From the NCBI RefSeq assembly GCF_000316035.1, contig NZ_ANHX01000084.1, positions 1 to 64,000 on the forward strand: DNA of 64,000 nt, written 5' to 3'. The DNA comes from Paenibacillus sp. PAMC 26794. Its GTDB lineage: Bacteria; Bacillota; Bacilli; Paenibacillales; Paenibacillaceae. The position numbers were made by a program, and so were the translations under genes. Below the pieces are notes generated by a model. That model saw only the letters and a program-made list of their open reading frames with translations, did not search any database and was not told where the DNA came from. Below are positions 53,292 to 62,285 of this stretch, in pieces (the stretch's first letter is position 1; the number at the start of each line of letters is the position of its first letter).

Positions 53292-54236
53292 GTGATTGAA
53301 ATCGAAAAGCCGAAAATTGAGACGGTAGACGTCAACGATGATGGCACCTATGGGAAATTCGTAGTAGAACCGCTTGAGCGCGGATACGGTACGACGCTTG
53401 GAAACTCGCTTCGCCGAATCTTGCTCTCGTCACTGCCGGGTGCGGCAGTGTCTTCGGTTCAAATCGATGGCGTTCTGCATGAATTTGCTACAGTTCCTGG
53501 CGTAATGGAAGATGTAACGGAGGTTATTCTTAACCTGAAAGCTTTGTCGCTTAAGATTCATTCGGACGAGGAGAAAGTGCTCGAGATTGATGCTGAAGGC
53601 GAAGGAGCAATTACGGCTGGAGATATCCGTGCTGACTCCGATGTGGAAATCCTTAACCCGGATTTGCACATTGCTACGCTCGGACCAGGTTCGAGACTTC
53701 ACATGCGTATTTTTGCCAATCGCGGTCGCGGCTACGTCCAGGCAGATCGGAATAAACGCGATGACCAGCCGATCGGCGTCATCCCAGTCGATTCCATCTT
53801 CACCCCGATCAGTCGCGTTAACTACGCTGTGGAAAATACGCGTGTCGGTCAGGTGACCAACTATGACAAGCTCACGTTGGAAGTTTGGACTGATGGAAGT
53901 ATTCGTCCTGAAGAGGCTGTAAGCCTCGGCGCTAAAATTTTGACTGAGCATTTGATGCTCTTCGTGGGTCTTACAGACGAAGCGAAAGATGCAGAGATCA
54001 TGGTCGAAAAAGAAGAAGACAAAAAAGAAAAAGTACTCGAAATGACGATCGAAGAGCTGGATCTCTCTGTTCGTTCCTACAACTGCCTCAAACGTGCCGG
54101 TATTAATACCGTGCAAGAGCTGACTACGAAAACGGAAGAAGACATGATGAAAGTCCGTAACCTCGGACGCAAGTCTTTGGAAGAAGTTCAAGAGAAGCTT
54201 GAGGAACTTGGTTTGGGACTCCGTACAGAAGAATAG
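53292..54236 (+). CDS. rpoA: DNA-directed RNA polymerase subunit alpha
   Basis: A 314-residue subunit. The N-terminal dimerisation domain contains [20 protein letters not shown] (about residues 33-52). A flexible acidic linker (about 235-245) leads to the C-terminal domain with [16 protein letters not shown], which binds UP elements and activators. GTG start at 53292 behind AAGGAGGGG. No ECF transporter genes follow. Confidence 0.97.
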   Translation: MIEIEKPKIETVDVNDDGTYGKFVVEPLERGYGTTLGNSLRRILLSSLPGAAVSSVQIDGVLHEFATVPGVMEDVTEVILNLKALSLKIHSDEEKVLEIDAEGEGAITAGDIRADSDVEILNPDLHIATLGPGSRLHMRIFANRGRGYVQADRNKRDDQPIGVIPVDSIFTPISRVNYAVENTRVGQVTNYDKLTLEVWTDGSIRPEEAVSLGAKILTEHLMLFVGLTDEAKDAEIMVEKEEDKKEKVLEMTIEELDLSVRSYNCLKRAGINTVQELTTKTEEDMMKVRNLGRKSLEEVQEKLEELGLGLRTEE

Positions 54237-54270
54237 ACAGCCGAGTGCTTGAAGTGAAGGAGGGATAACA

Positions 54271-54636
54271 ATGGCATACCAAAAGTTGGGCCGTAATTCC
54301 AGCGCACGTAAAGCTTTGTTCCGTGACCTGGTAACCGACCTGTTCTTATACGAACGCATTCAGACAACTGAAGCGAAAGCAAAAGAGGTTCGCTCTATTG
54401 CTGAAAAACTGATCACTAAAGCGAAAAAGGGAGATCTTCATGCCCGTCGCCAAGTGGCAGCTTATGTTCGCCGCGAAACTATCGATGGTGAGCAAGATGC
54501 AATCCAAAAACTGTTTAGCGAATTGTCCGGTCGTTACGCTGAGCGTCCAGGTGGATACACTCGTATCTTGAAACTGGGACCTCGTCGTGGTGACGCAGCG
54601 CCAATGGTTTACTTGGAACTGGTAGACCGCGCGTAA
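54271..54636 (+). CDS. rplQ: 50S ribosomal protein L17
   Basis: A 121-residue protein near the tunnel exit. It begins [29 protein letters not shown] precedes the ATG. It ends the alpha operon at a terminator. Confidence 0.97.
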   Translation: MAYQKLGRNSSARKALFRDLVTDLFLYERIQTTEAKAKEVRSIAEKLITKAKKGDLHARRQVAAYVRRETIDGEQDAIQKLFSELSGRYAERPGGYTRILKLGPRRGDAAPMVYLELVDRA

Positions 54637-54652
54637 AACAGATGAGATGAGG

Positions 54653-54693
54653 AAAGGGGACAGAATCAACGATTCTGGATTAACCCTTTTTTT
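54653..54693 (+). terminator. Terminator of the alpha operon
   Basis: An inner 7-bp stem CAGAATC/GATTCTG and an outer AAAGGG/CCCTTT helix across an internal loop, then seven T residues. Confidence 0.85.
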
Positions 54694-54795
54694 CTCTTCA
54701 TTTCGGAATTCGTGCTGTAATAGAAGCTCCGTAAGGGGCTTCTTTTGCTGTTCGGGATAGGGATATGTATAGTATGGAACAAAGGTGTGGTAATA

Positions 54796-55569
54796 ATGCG
54801 GAACTTATGTATGACGTTAACTTATGATGGCACTGCCTATTTCGGCTTCCAAGTACAGCCGGGTGGGAATACCATTCAGGATCATCTTGAAGATGCGATT
54901 CGTGCTTTAACCGGTGAGAAGGTTAAAATTACAGGTTCAGGCCGAACAGATGCAGGTGTTCACGCCCGCAGACAAATCTTCAATTTTCCTACGGAGTCCC
55001 AGATCCCGATTGAACGTTGGTGTATTGCACTCAACTCCAGATTACCCTCCGATATTGTCGTTATTGATGCGATTGAAGTTTCGGCTGATTTTCATTCTCG
55101 CTATGCAGCGAAAAAGAAAACGTATCGTTATACAGTCAATGCGAATCAATTTCCGGATGTATTTAACAGAAGACTGCAGTATCATCATCATGCGAAGCTT
55201 GATATTATGGCAATGCAGGAGGGCTTACGACATTTCATAGGGACGTATGATTTTACCTCTTTTGCTTCACGCAAGTCTCAGAAAGAGAATCATGTCCGTT
55301 CGGTGTACGAAGCATGGATGGAAGTGGACCGATCAATGTGCAGAGACCATCCGCGCGATCAGGGTGTCATTCACATTTATGTGAGTGGTAACGGCTTTTT
55401 GCAGCATATGGTTCGTATCATTGTAGGTACACTGCTGGAGATCGGAGAGGGCAAACGGAAAGCCTCTGATGTACCGAATATGATTGCTGCATGTAACCGA
55501 TCTGCTGCAGGACCTACTGCAGTTAGCTGTGGTTTAATGCTCTGGGATCTTGAATACAAAAAAGATTAA
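54796..55569 (+). CDS. truA: tRNA pseudouridine(38-40) synthase TruA
   Basis: A 257-residue enzyme modifying the tRNA anticodon stem. The catalytic aspartate is in GSGRTDAGVHA (about residues 47-57). Other family blocks are FHSRYAAKKKTYRY and FLQHMVRIIVGTL. The ATG at 54796 gives MRNLCMTLTYDGTAY; the upstream in-frame start at 54745 lacks a site and adds atypical residues. The usual ecfA1-ecfA2-ecfT genes do not precede it here. Confidence 0.94.
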   Translation: MRNLCMTLTYDGTAYFGFQVQPGGNTIQDHLEDAIRALTGEKVKITGSGRTDAGVHARRQIFNFPTESQIPIERWCIALNSRLPSDIVVIDAIEVSADFHSRYAAKKKTYRYTVNANQFPDVFNRRLQYHHHAKLDIMAMQEGLRHFIGTYDFTSFASRKSQKENHVRSVYEAWMEVDRSMCRDHPRDQGVIHIYVSGNGFLQHMVRIIVGTLLEIGEGKRKASDVPNMIAACNRSAAGPTAVSCGLMLWDLEYKKD

Positions 55570-55598
55570 ATTTCGTGAGTGAAAAGTTTAATTAACAC

Positions 55599-55627
55599 TT
55601 GCGATTTAATCGATTATCCTGTAATAT
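55599..55627 (+). promoter_or_regulatory. Promoter of rplM-rpsI
   Basis: TTGCGA at 55599-55604 and TAATAT at 55622-55627, spacer 17 bases. Confidence 0.75.
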
Positions 55628-55640
55628 AAAAGTTGTGTTT

Positions 55641-55672
55641 TCTTAATGGCTTTCCCACAGCCCCAATTAAGA
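55641..55672 (+). promoter_or_regulatory. Hairpin in the rplM leader, possible L13 leader
   Basis: TCTTAAT (55641-55647) pairs with ATTAAGA (55666-55672), with an inner GGCT/AGCC stem. It sits just downstream of the promoter, where Bacillota carry an L13-responsive leader RNA. Identity with that family is inference. Confidence 0.5.
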
Positions 55673-55776
55673 TGTTCACATCGAAATATAACAATCCATC
55701 AACACCTAAAGTTATAACCTAACGAACGAAGATAAATGAAAATAATGATTTTGAACATTTTAAGGAGGAACTTTTC

Positions 55777-56214
55777 ATGCGTACTACGTACATGGCGAAG
55801 CCTAACGAAGTTGAGCGCCAATGGCACATCATTGATGCTGAAGGCAAAACCCTCGGACGTTTGGCGAGCGAAGCAGCTGCTTTGATTCGCGGCAAACATA
55901 AGCCACAATTCACTACACACGTGGACACTGGCGATTTCGTTGTTATCATCAATGCTGAGAAAATCGTATTGACTGGTAAGAAAATGCAAGGTAAAAAATA
56001 CTACCGTCACTCGATGCACCCAGGTGGTTTGAAAGTAACTACAGCAGAAGAAATGATCAAGAACAAACCTGAGCGTGTGTTGGAATTGGCTGTTCGCGGT
56101 ATGCTTCCTAAAACTCGCATGGGCGAGAAAATGAAGCTGAGACTTAAAGCGTACAAAGGCACTGAGCATCCACATGCAGCACAAAAACCAGAAGTTTACG
56201 AACTTCGCGGTTAA
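55777..56214 (+). CDS. rplM: 50S ribosomal protein L13
   Basis: A 145-residue early-assembly protein. The [20 protein letters not shown] start and the [19 protein letters not shown] block (about residues 108-126) are conserved. AAGGAGG precedes the ATG. First of the rplM-rpsI pair. Confidence 0.97.
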   Translation: MRTTYMAKPNEVERQWHIIDAEGKTLGRLASEAAALIRGKHKPQFTTHVDTGDFVVIINAEKIVLTGKKMQGKKYYRHSMHPGGLKVTTAEEMIKNKPERVLELAVRGMLPKTRMGEKMKLRLKAYKGTEHPHAAQKPEVYELRG

Positions 56215-56233
56215 TTAAAAGGAGGACAGTTTC

Positions 56234-56626
56234 ATGGCACAAGTACAATACTATGGGACAGGTCGTCGTAAACATTCGGTAGCACGTGTTCGCCTTGTAC
56301 CGGGTGAAGGACGCATTGTCATCAATAAACGTGATATTAATGAATACTTCGGTTTGGAAACACTCAAACTGATCGTAAAACAACCACTGAACTTGACAGA
56401 AACGCTCAACAACTATGACGTTCTTGTTATTGCTCATGGTGGCGGAATCTCCGGTCAAGCCGGCGCAATCCGTCATGGTATCTCCCGCGCTCTGCTCAAA
56501 GCAGATCCGGAATACCGTGCATCCCTGAAAAAAGCAGGATTCCTGACTCGTGACCCACGTATGAAAGAGCGTAAAAAATACGGTCTTAAAGCGGCTCGTC
56601 GCGCACCTCAGTTCTCCAAACGTTAA
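56234..56626 (+). CDS. rpsI: 30S ribosomal protein S9
   Basis: A 130-residue protein whose C-terminal tail (RRAPQFSKR) contacts P-site tRNA. The [17 protein letters not shown] start block is typical. AAAGGAGG precedes the ATG. Confidence 0.97.
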   Translation: MAQVQYYGTGRRKHSVARVRLVPGEGRIVINKRDINEYFGLETLKLIVKQPLNLTETLNNYDVLVIAHGGGISGQAGAIRHGISRALLKADPEYRASLKKAGFLTRDPRMKERKKYGLKAARRAPQFSKR

Positions 56627-56630
56627 TATT

Positions 56631-56662
56631 AAAAGCCTTTGGCCTCGGTCAAAGGCTTTTTT
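56631..56662 (+). terminator. Terminator of rplM-rpsI
   Basis: An 11-bp stem AAAAGCCTTTG/CAAAGGCTTTT (56631-56641 with 56650-56660) and a T run. Confidence 0.92.
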
Positions 56663-57330
56663 ATATATTCATGACTATTACGCCATATATTATATTAGTT
56701 TATGCGATAGCCCTCATATCTCTGATGTCTCTCCCGATGCTCTGCATTTTTCCTTCATTGCCTTTTCAATGTGCTCTTACTGTCCCTCAATACAGTCCTA
56801 TAATGTGTACGTTAATACATCTACATCTTACTGAACCTCTCTAATCGTTTTAGATCATTGGATTTGCTCTTACGCTCTTACCCATCGCTCACCACACATT
56901 CTATAACAGCTCATATAAATCATCGTTTAGAACTCGCGCCGGATTTCTTGAATGCACTCAGCTTACTGTTTTGCGCTTAATTCTTTGGTGCAAACCTTAT
57001 CAGTATTTCTTATGGAAACGATAAAAGTCCCTTACATATCAACAGCTAAAAGTCGCAATGCTGCTCCCCTTAAAACTTTTGTTTTTCTTCCTTCATTTTC
57101 AATCGTCCAGTGATTTTTGGATGCTGTTCTTGACGACAAGAACCGTCCAAACCCAGCAGCAGCAAAGGTTTTACAGGCTAAGAGATGTATTTATACCTGC
57201 CTAATGACCTGGGCCAACAGCATTGTTTTTATCTCATTAGCAGAGAAATGGATAAATTGAACCAAAATATTGTGTGAGAGTCACGATCAAAAATGGGCAA
57301 AAACTGATTTATTTTACCATATGGCAGGCA
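56663..57330. other. Long gap with no supported gene, pyrimidine-rich on the + strand
   Basis: About 670 bases without a plausible coding frame on either strand. By hand count, 56701-56940 is about 65 percent pyrimidine on the + strand, the opposite of the purine-rich coding strands nearby. This could be the relic of a minus-strand gene, or an untranslated RNA. I saw no terminal repeats, transposase fragments or SAM riboswitch core. Confidence 0.6.
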
Positions 57331-57358
57331 TTGACATCCCCAATGAAAGATTTATACT
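57331..57358 (+). promoter_or_regulatory. Candidate promoter of cysH-sat
   Basis: A perfect TTGACA at 57331-57336 and TATACT at 57353-57358, spacer 16. A 67-base leader follows. Regulation by CymR or a similar factor is expected from related species but no site was recognised. Confidence 0.7.
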
Positions 57359-57425
57359 AAACATAATTCATATTAGATTAGTCGGCTTTAGATGTATTGA
57401 AATGCAGAATGGGGGAAATTCACAG

Positions 57426-58118
57426 ATGAACTTGTTGGAGAAAGAAGAATTGGCACGGACGAAGGCAGAGGAACTGGAACATGTTAGTCCGGAGGATATT
57501 ATTCGGTATGCTATTGAAACATTCCCAAATATCACTTTTGCATGTAGCTTTGGTGCAGAAGATGTTGTACTTGTAGATATGTTGCAGAAGATCAGCCCAT
57601 CCACAGATATTTTTTATCTGGATACAGATTTTCACTTTAAAGAAACATACGAAACACGTGATAAGATGCAGGAGAATTACAACCTTGAATTTGTACGCGT
57701 CTCACCTAAGATTACTCCGGAAGAGCAGGCAGCTCAACACGGTGAAGAGATGTGGAAGTCTGATCCCAATGGGTGCTGTAACATTCGCAAAGTCGAACCG
57801 TTAACACGTATTCTTTCTCAGTATGATGCATGGATTACAGGTATTCGTAGAGATCAAGCACCAACTCGTGCAAACTCAAAAAAGGTTGAATATGATTCCA
57901 AGTTTGGCCTGATGAAGTTTAATCCGATTGCGCACTGGACGACTGAGGATGTATGGCAATATATTCGTGACAATAACGTTGTATATAACCCTCTTCATGA
58001 TCAGAACTACCCAAGTATTGGTTGTGAGCATTGCACACGTCAAGTTATGCCTGGCGAGGACCCACGTGCCGGACGCTGGTCTGGTAATGATAAAACGGAA
58101 TGTGGCCTTCATAAATAA
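57426..58118 (+). CDS. cysH: Phosphoadenylyl-/adenylyl-sulfate reductase (thioredoxin)
   Basis: A 230-residue enzyme reducing activated sulfate to sulfite. The iron-sulfur cysteines Cys117-Cys118 and Cys200-x2-Cys203 are present, which marks the 4Fe-4S type able to use APS. The catalytic cysteine is Cys226 in the C-terminal ECGLH motif. The PP-loop ATPase-like fold starts with ITFACSFGAEDVVLVD. The ATG at 57426 fits family length; the open frame to 57270 overlaps the promoter. It is followed 24 bases later by sat. Confidence 0.94.
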   Translation: MNLLEKEELARTKAEELEHVSPEDIIRYAIETFPNITFACSFGAEDVVLVDMLQKISPSTDIFYLDTDFHFKETYETRDKMQENYNLEFVRVSPKITPEEQAAQHGEEMWKSDPNGCCNIRKVEPLTRILSQYDAWITGIRRDQAPTRANSKKVEYDSKFGLMKFNPIAHWTTEDVWQYIRDNNVVYNPLHDQNYPSIGCEHCTRQVMPGEDPRAGRWSGNDKTECGLHK

Positions 58119-58142
58119 TAAGATATACAAGGAGCTGACAAG

Positions 58143-59312
58143 ATGACATCGATTCTGCCTCATGGAGGTACGCTGGTTCAGCGTATCGTACAAGGAGAAG
58201 AACGGGAGCAGTTGTTGCAAGACAGTAAAAACTTATCCTCTTTGCTTATTAATACCTGGACGATATCAGATTTGGATCTGATTGGTGTGGGTGCGTTCTC
58301 ACCACTTGAAGGTTTCTTGAATGAGGAAGATTACCTTTCGGTGGTGTCTCGCATGCGTCTTGCCGATGGAACAGTCTGGAGTATACCGATTACACTTGCT
58401 GTTGACGATAAACAAGCCGCATCCCTCCAGATTGGTGAACGTGTGAAACTTGTTGGTGATCAAGATGGGGTAACTTATGGATTGCTCGAAGTCCAAAGTA
58501 TATACCAAGTGGATCAGGGTGAAGAAGCCCAGCGTGTATTCAAAACAGATGATCCCGAGCATCCGGGTGTTAAAAAACTGTTGGAGCGTCCTGCAACATA
58601 CGTAGGAGGTCCAATCCAAGTGTTAAACCGTCCAAAACCTTCGAAATTTGAAGAATTCTATTATGATCCTGCAGATACCCGGAAAATTTTTCAGGAGAAG
58701 GGTTGGAAGACGGTAGTGGGTTTTCAGACACGTAATCCGGTCCATCGGGCTCATGAGTATATCCAGAAGAGCGCTATGGAGATTGTAGACGCACTCTTCC
58801 TGAATCCGCTTGTTGGAGAGACGAAGTCGGACGATGTTCCCGCAGATGTTCGGATGAAGAGTTATCTGGTATTACTGGAGAACTATTACCCGGCTGATCG
58901 TGCGTTCCTTGGTGTGTTCCCCGCAGCAATGCGGTATGCCGGTCCACGTGAAGCTATTTTCCATGCGATGGTTCGCAAAAATTACGGGTGTACCCACTTT
59001 ATTGTTGGTCGTGACCATGCGGGTGTGGGTGATTATTATGGAACATATGAAGCACAGGAGATCTTTACTAACTTTACAGCAGAGGAACTGGGTATCACAC
59101 CGCTGTTCTTCGAACATAGTTTCTTCTGTACCAAATGTGGAAACATGGCATCCAGCAAAACTTGCCCACATGATAAAGAACATCATATGGCGCTTTCCGG
59201 CACCAAAGTACGCGGGTTGCTCCGTGACGGCCAGTGCCCTCCTCCTGAATTTACACGTCCTGAGGTAGCTCAGGTGCTGATTGAAGGAATGGCGGAGCAA
59301 GTCCGGTCCTAG
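58143..59312 (+). CDS. sat: Sulfate adenylyltransferase
   Basis: A 389-residue ATP sulfurylase making APS from ATP and sulfate, the step before CysH. The [11 protein letters not shown] motif (about residues 197-207) binds ATP, and [12 protein letters not shown] follows near residue 289. A four-ligand-like [13 protein letters not shown] segment near the C-terminus is seen in the bacterial single-chain form. CAAGGAGCTGAC precedes the ATG. It forms a two-gene unit with cysH; no APS kinase gene is adjacent, consistent with direct APS reduction. Confidence 0.95.
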   Translation: MTSILPHGGTLVQRIVQGEEREQLLQDSKNLSSLLINTWTISDLDLIGVGAFSPLEGFLNEEDYLSVVSRMRLADGTVWSIPITLAVDDKQAASLQIGERVKLVGDQDGVTYGLLEVQSIYQVDQGEEAQRVFKTDDPEHPGVKKLLERPATYVGGPIQVLNRPKPSKFEEFYYDPADTRKIFQEKGWKTVVGFQTRNPVHRAHEYIQKSAMEIVDALFLNPLVGETKSDDVPADVRMKSYLVLLENYYPADRAFLGVFPAAMRYAGPREAIFHAMVRKNYGCTHFIVGRDHAGVGDYYGTYEAQEIFTNFTAEELGITPLFFEHSFFCTKCGNMASSKTCPHDKEHHMALSGTKVRGLLRDGQCPPPEFTRPEVAQVLIEGMAEQVRS

Positions 59313-59380
59313 CGGTATATTTGTCCATCTTGTCCCATATAGATGATTAGAGTCATTTATAGGGACGAGGTGGTTTTTTT

Positions 59381-60136
59381 ATGCGTAAAAATATGGGGAA
59401 ACACTTTGTAGTCTGGATCAGGTTAAAGACAATCAAAAGGGTCATGCTAAGTCTCTGTCTGCTGGCCATGTTAATGGCGGTAATGTCCTATGAACTGCCT
59501 TCCGCTAAGACGTCAGGTTATTGGAGTTTGCCAATGGCGGGTAAAGTCATTGCCATTGATGCAGGACACGGAGGTCCAGATGGAGGAGCGGTGAGTAAAC
59601 AGGGGGTTATTGAAAAAGATATCAACCTGTCTATCGCCCTGTATGTGAGAGATTATTTGCAACAGGCAGGGGCCTTAGTGGTTATGACACGAGAAATAGA
59701 CACTGATTTGGCGGAATCGGATACCAAGGGGTACTCCAAACGCAAGACGGAGGATCTGAAACAAAGAGTACGGCGGATAGAGGATAAGCAAGCAGATCTC
59801 TTTATTAGCATTCACATGAACAGTGTCCCATCCAACCGATGGAGTGGAGCGCAGGTTTTCTATACAACTAACCATCCGGATAACGAAGGTTTGGCTAATC
59901 TGCTTCAACAAGAGATGGTTCGTAATCTGGAGAATACAGATCGAATCGCCAAAACGGTGAATACGGTTTATCTGTTACAGGCTCTGAAGATCCCTTCAGC
60001 GCTGGTAGAAGTGGGTTTCCTTTCTCATCCGGAAGAGGCGCGTATGCTTGCCGACGAGACTTATCAACGTAAAGTAGCTGCCTCGATCTATAATGGAATT
60101 CTCAGATATTCCTCAGGAGAACGGCCTAAAAGTTAG
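59381..60136 (+). CDS. cwlD: N-acetylmuramoyl-L-alanine amidase CwlD, germination-specific
   Basis: A 251-residue zinc amidase that removes peptides from muramic acid so that PdaA can form the muramic lactam of spore cortex. An N-terminal membrane anchor or signal (about residues 18-36) precedes the Amidase_3 domain. Zinc ligands are His63 (IDAGHGGPDGG), Glu78 and the His of SIHMNS; the catalytic Glu lies in LVEVGFLSHPEEA. GAGGTGG precedes the ATG. It starts the cwlD-salA-gerD-kbaA-pdaB block conserved in Bacillus. Confidence 0.94.
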   Translation: MRKNMGKHFVVWIRLKTIKRVMLSLCLLAMLMAVMSYELPSAKTSGYWSLPMAGKVIAIDAGHGGPDGGAVSKQGVIEKDINLSIALYVRDYLQQAGALVVMTREIDTDLAESDTKGYSKRKTEDLKQRVRRIEDKQADLFISIHMNSVPSNRWSGAQVFYTTNHPDNEGLANLLQQEMVRNLENTDRIAKTVNTVYLLQALKIPSALVEVGFLSHPEEARMLADETYQRKVAASIYNGILRYSSGERPKS

Positions 60137-60154
60137 TCATAACAAGAAGGGTAA

Positions 60155-60163
60155 TGATATAAT
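60155..60163 (+). promoter_or_regulatory. Candidate extended -10 promoter of salA
   Basis: TGA followed by TATAAT at 60158-60163, with no matching -35. Confidence 0.5.
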
Positions 60164-60215
60164 TGGAACAGCATACCTAATTACATGCCAATAGATAAAG
60201 CTGAGGTGCTGTCTG

Positions 60216-61319
60216 ATGTTATCAAAAGAACAGATACTTGAACTATTACAGCCATTACAAGAACCGCAATTGGGAGTAAGTCTGACCGAGCTGGAATGGT
60301 TTCGAGATGTTATGGTGAAAGAAAATCATGTGGCTCTGACCATAGTGACACTGGAAAATCGACCTGAGGATACAACAGCTTTGAGTGATGCAGCGCGTAA
60401 TCTGTTGTCCCAGCACGGACTGAAGGATGTACATATTCGTGTGCGTGCAGCTTCTGAGCATGATCGTGAGAGCCTGAATATGGGACAACCCGATGATGAT
60501 GAGCCAGATCGGGACGAAGTGCTCGTAAAAGGTCATGCAGCGGGCCTGGATGGACATGAGCTGTTAAGTCCTGAATCAGGTGTTCGTTTTATTGCTGTGG
60601 CCAGTGGTAAAGGTGGCGTTGGTAAATCAACGGTAACCGTAAATCTCGCTGTAGCCTTGGCACGTCAAGGCAAGAAAGTGGGCTTAATTGATGCGGATAT
60701 CTATGGCTTCAGTGTACCCGACATGATGGGGATTGAAGAATATCCGGTCGTTGAAGATGGTGTTATTCAACCAGTTGAACGTTTTGGCGTCAAAATCATG
60801 TCGATGGGCTTCTTTATTCGGGAGAACAACCCGGTCATCTGGCGTGGACCTATGCTAGGTCGGATGCTGCGTCAATTCTTTACGGATGTCCAGTGGGGCG
60901 AATTGGATTATATATTACTGGATTTGCCACCAGGTACGGGAGATGTTGCTTTGGATGTGCATCAGATGTTGCCACAGAGCAAGGAAATCATCGTTACCAC
61001 ACCGCATGCAACAGCAGCTTTTGTCGCAGCACGTGCGGGTGCGATGGCCATACAGACCGACCATGAGTTACTTGGTGTGGTCGAGAATATGGCTTATTAT
61101 GAGTGTGGCAGTTGCGGAGAGAAGGATTATGTCTTTGGTCGTGGAGGTGGGGGAAGACTTGCGGAAAGTCTGCATACAAGCTTGCTTGCCCAGATTCCAT
61201 TAGGGACGCCGGATAATCATCCTTCCGAGCCTGATTTCTCACCTTCGGTATACAAAGCAGATTCCCGTATAGGGGCTATCTATGACGAAGTTGCCCGGTC
61301 CATTGAATCCAAATTCTAA
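60216..61319 (+). CDS. salA: Mrp/NBP35-family ATP-binding protein SalA
   Basis: A 367-residue P-loop protein. An N-terminal DUF59-like domain (about residues 5-80) and an acidic linker precede the ATPase with deviant Walker A GKGGVGKST at 131-139. Near the C-terminus a CGSCG motif could hold an iron-sulfur cluster, as in Mrp/NBP35 carriers. In B. subtilis the positional equivalent SalA represses scoC and so affects exoproteases. Whether it acts as regulator or iron-sulfur carrier here cannot be decided. It keeps its place between cwlD and gerD. Confidence 0.9.
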   Translation: MLSKEQILELLQPLQEPQLGVSLTELEWFRDVMVKENHVALTIVTLENRPEDTTALSDAARNLLSQHGLKDVHIRVRAASEHDRESLNMGQPDDDEPDRDEVLVKGHAAGLDGHELLSPESGVRFIAVASGKGGVGKSTVTVNLAVALARQGKKVGLIDADIYGFSVPDMMGIEEYPVVEDGVIQPVERFGVKIMSMGFFIRENNPVIWRGPMLGRMLRQFFTDVQWGELDYILLDLPPGTGDVALDVHQMLPQSKEIIVTTPHATAAFVAARAGAMAIQTDHELLGVVENMAYYECGSCGEKDYVFGRGGGGRLAESLHTSLLAQIPLGTPDNHPSEPDFSPSVYKADSRIGAIYDEVARSIESKF

Positions 61320-61344
61320 TGGTATGAGTGTTATAAATACAAAT

Positions 61345-61378
61345 AAAGCCTGCGTCCACTTGGATGCAGGCTTTTCAG
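61345..61378 (+). terminator. Bidirectional terminator between salA and gerD
   Basis: A 13-bp stem (61345-61357 with 61362-61374) with a 4-base loop, A-rich before and T-rich after, between convergent genes. Confidence 0.88.
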
Positions 61379-61407
61379 TATCTGTGGTGTGTATTAACAC
61401 CTGCTGT

Positions 61408-62160
61408 TTATGATCCTCCGCCGCCCGAATCTCCACCGCTTCCACCATCTCCGCCATCACTGCCACCTTGGCCCTGACCGTCTTGCTGTCCACCTTGCTC
61501 TTGCCCTTTTTGTCCACCACTTTCTACTTTGGGTTGCAGTTCGTCCTGCACTACCTTCTTGAGCAAAGTGAGTACTTCCATGCGGAACAACGGATTTTGC
61601 ATCACTTCCTGCATGACAGTCATCGTCTGTTTGCGATAATCCGGAGTCTTCGTCAAATCCATGAACATCTTGGATACCTCAGGTGACTTCATGATGTCTT
61701 CAACAGACTTTTGATATGTGGGATCTTTAATCAATTGCATATGAAGTTGTTTACTTTGTGCGTTGATCGCTTTGGCAAATTCACCCGCAAACTGCGGATC
61801 GGTCATGATCTTTTCGAATTCCTTCTTATATTCGGGAGCTGTGATGGTATCTTTTACTGCAATACGTATTTGTTCCGAAGATTGCACAGGCATTAACATT
61901 TTCATACCAATGGATCCCGAAGCACCACCCGAACCGCCCCCCTCTTCAGAACCGCTGCTTCCGCTGGATGAGCTTTGACCTGTAAGAGCTTCCTCCACCG
62001 CTTTCTTGCCTTCGTCACTTTTCAAAATATCTACAACCATTGTTTTCATCTCTTTATAACTGCCCTGAGGAGGCGAAGAACTCTGATCTGAACCGCAGCC
62101 GGCAAGCATGACGGATAGCCCCAGTACGACACAGCATAGCTGCCACAAAGGCCGTTTCAT
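61408..62160 (-). CDS. gerD: Spore germination lipoprotein GerD
   Basis: A 250-residue lipoprotein needed to cluster nutrient germinant receptors in the spore inner membrane. The signal peptide ends in the lipobox LAGC with the lipidated Cys22. The helical core (about residues 85-213) contains repeated MK- and ID-rich helices typical of GerD. Two low-complexity Ser/Gly-rich stretches flank it, residues 63-83 and a Gly/Gln/Asp/Ser tail at 214-250, making the protein longer than the roughly 185 residues of B. subtilis. The ATG at 62160 has AAGGAGGGA upstream on its strand. A SigG-like promoter lies ahead. Confidence 0.92.
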   Translation of the reverse strand: MKRPLWQLCCVVLGLSVMLAGCGSDQSSSPPQGSYKEMKTMVVDILKSDEGKKAVEEALTGQSSSSGSSGSEEGGGSGGASGSIGMKMLMPVQSSEQIRIAVKDTITAPEYKKEFEKIMTDPQFAGEFAKAINAQSKQLHMQLIKDPTYQKSVEDIMKSPEVSKMFMDLTKTPDYRKQTMTVMQEVMQNPLFRMEVLTLLKKVVQDELQPKVESGGQKGQEQGGQQDGQGQGGSDGGDGGSGGDSGGGGS

Positions 62161-62193
62161 GTGTACAATCCCTCCTTGATTAGATACTGGATG

Positions 62194-62223
62194 TAGTATG
62201 TGATGGGAAAGGGGGAAATATGT
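62194..62223 (-). promoter_or_regulatory. SigG-type (forespore) promoter of gerD
   Basis: Read on the minus strand: -35 ACATA (62223-62219), an 18-base spacer, and a perfect CATACTA -10 (62200-62194). This fits the known SigG pattern GHATR-N18-CATNHTA at all but the first base. Confidence 0.75.
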
Positions 62224-62285
62224 TGAGCAATGATGGTTTTTTGCTGAGAAGGTTGGTAAAATAAACACTCGGGGGTGGAAAACAT

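Noticed and set aside
56663-57425. Possible SAM (S-box) riboswitch or T-box upstream of cysH
   Set aside because: I looked for the S-box core and the TGGNACCGCG T-box motif and found neither.
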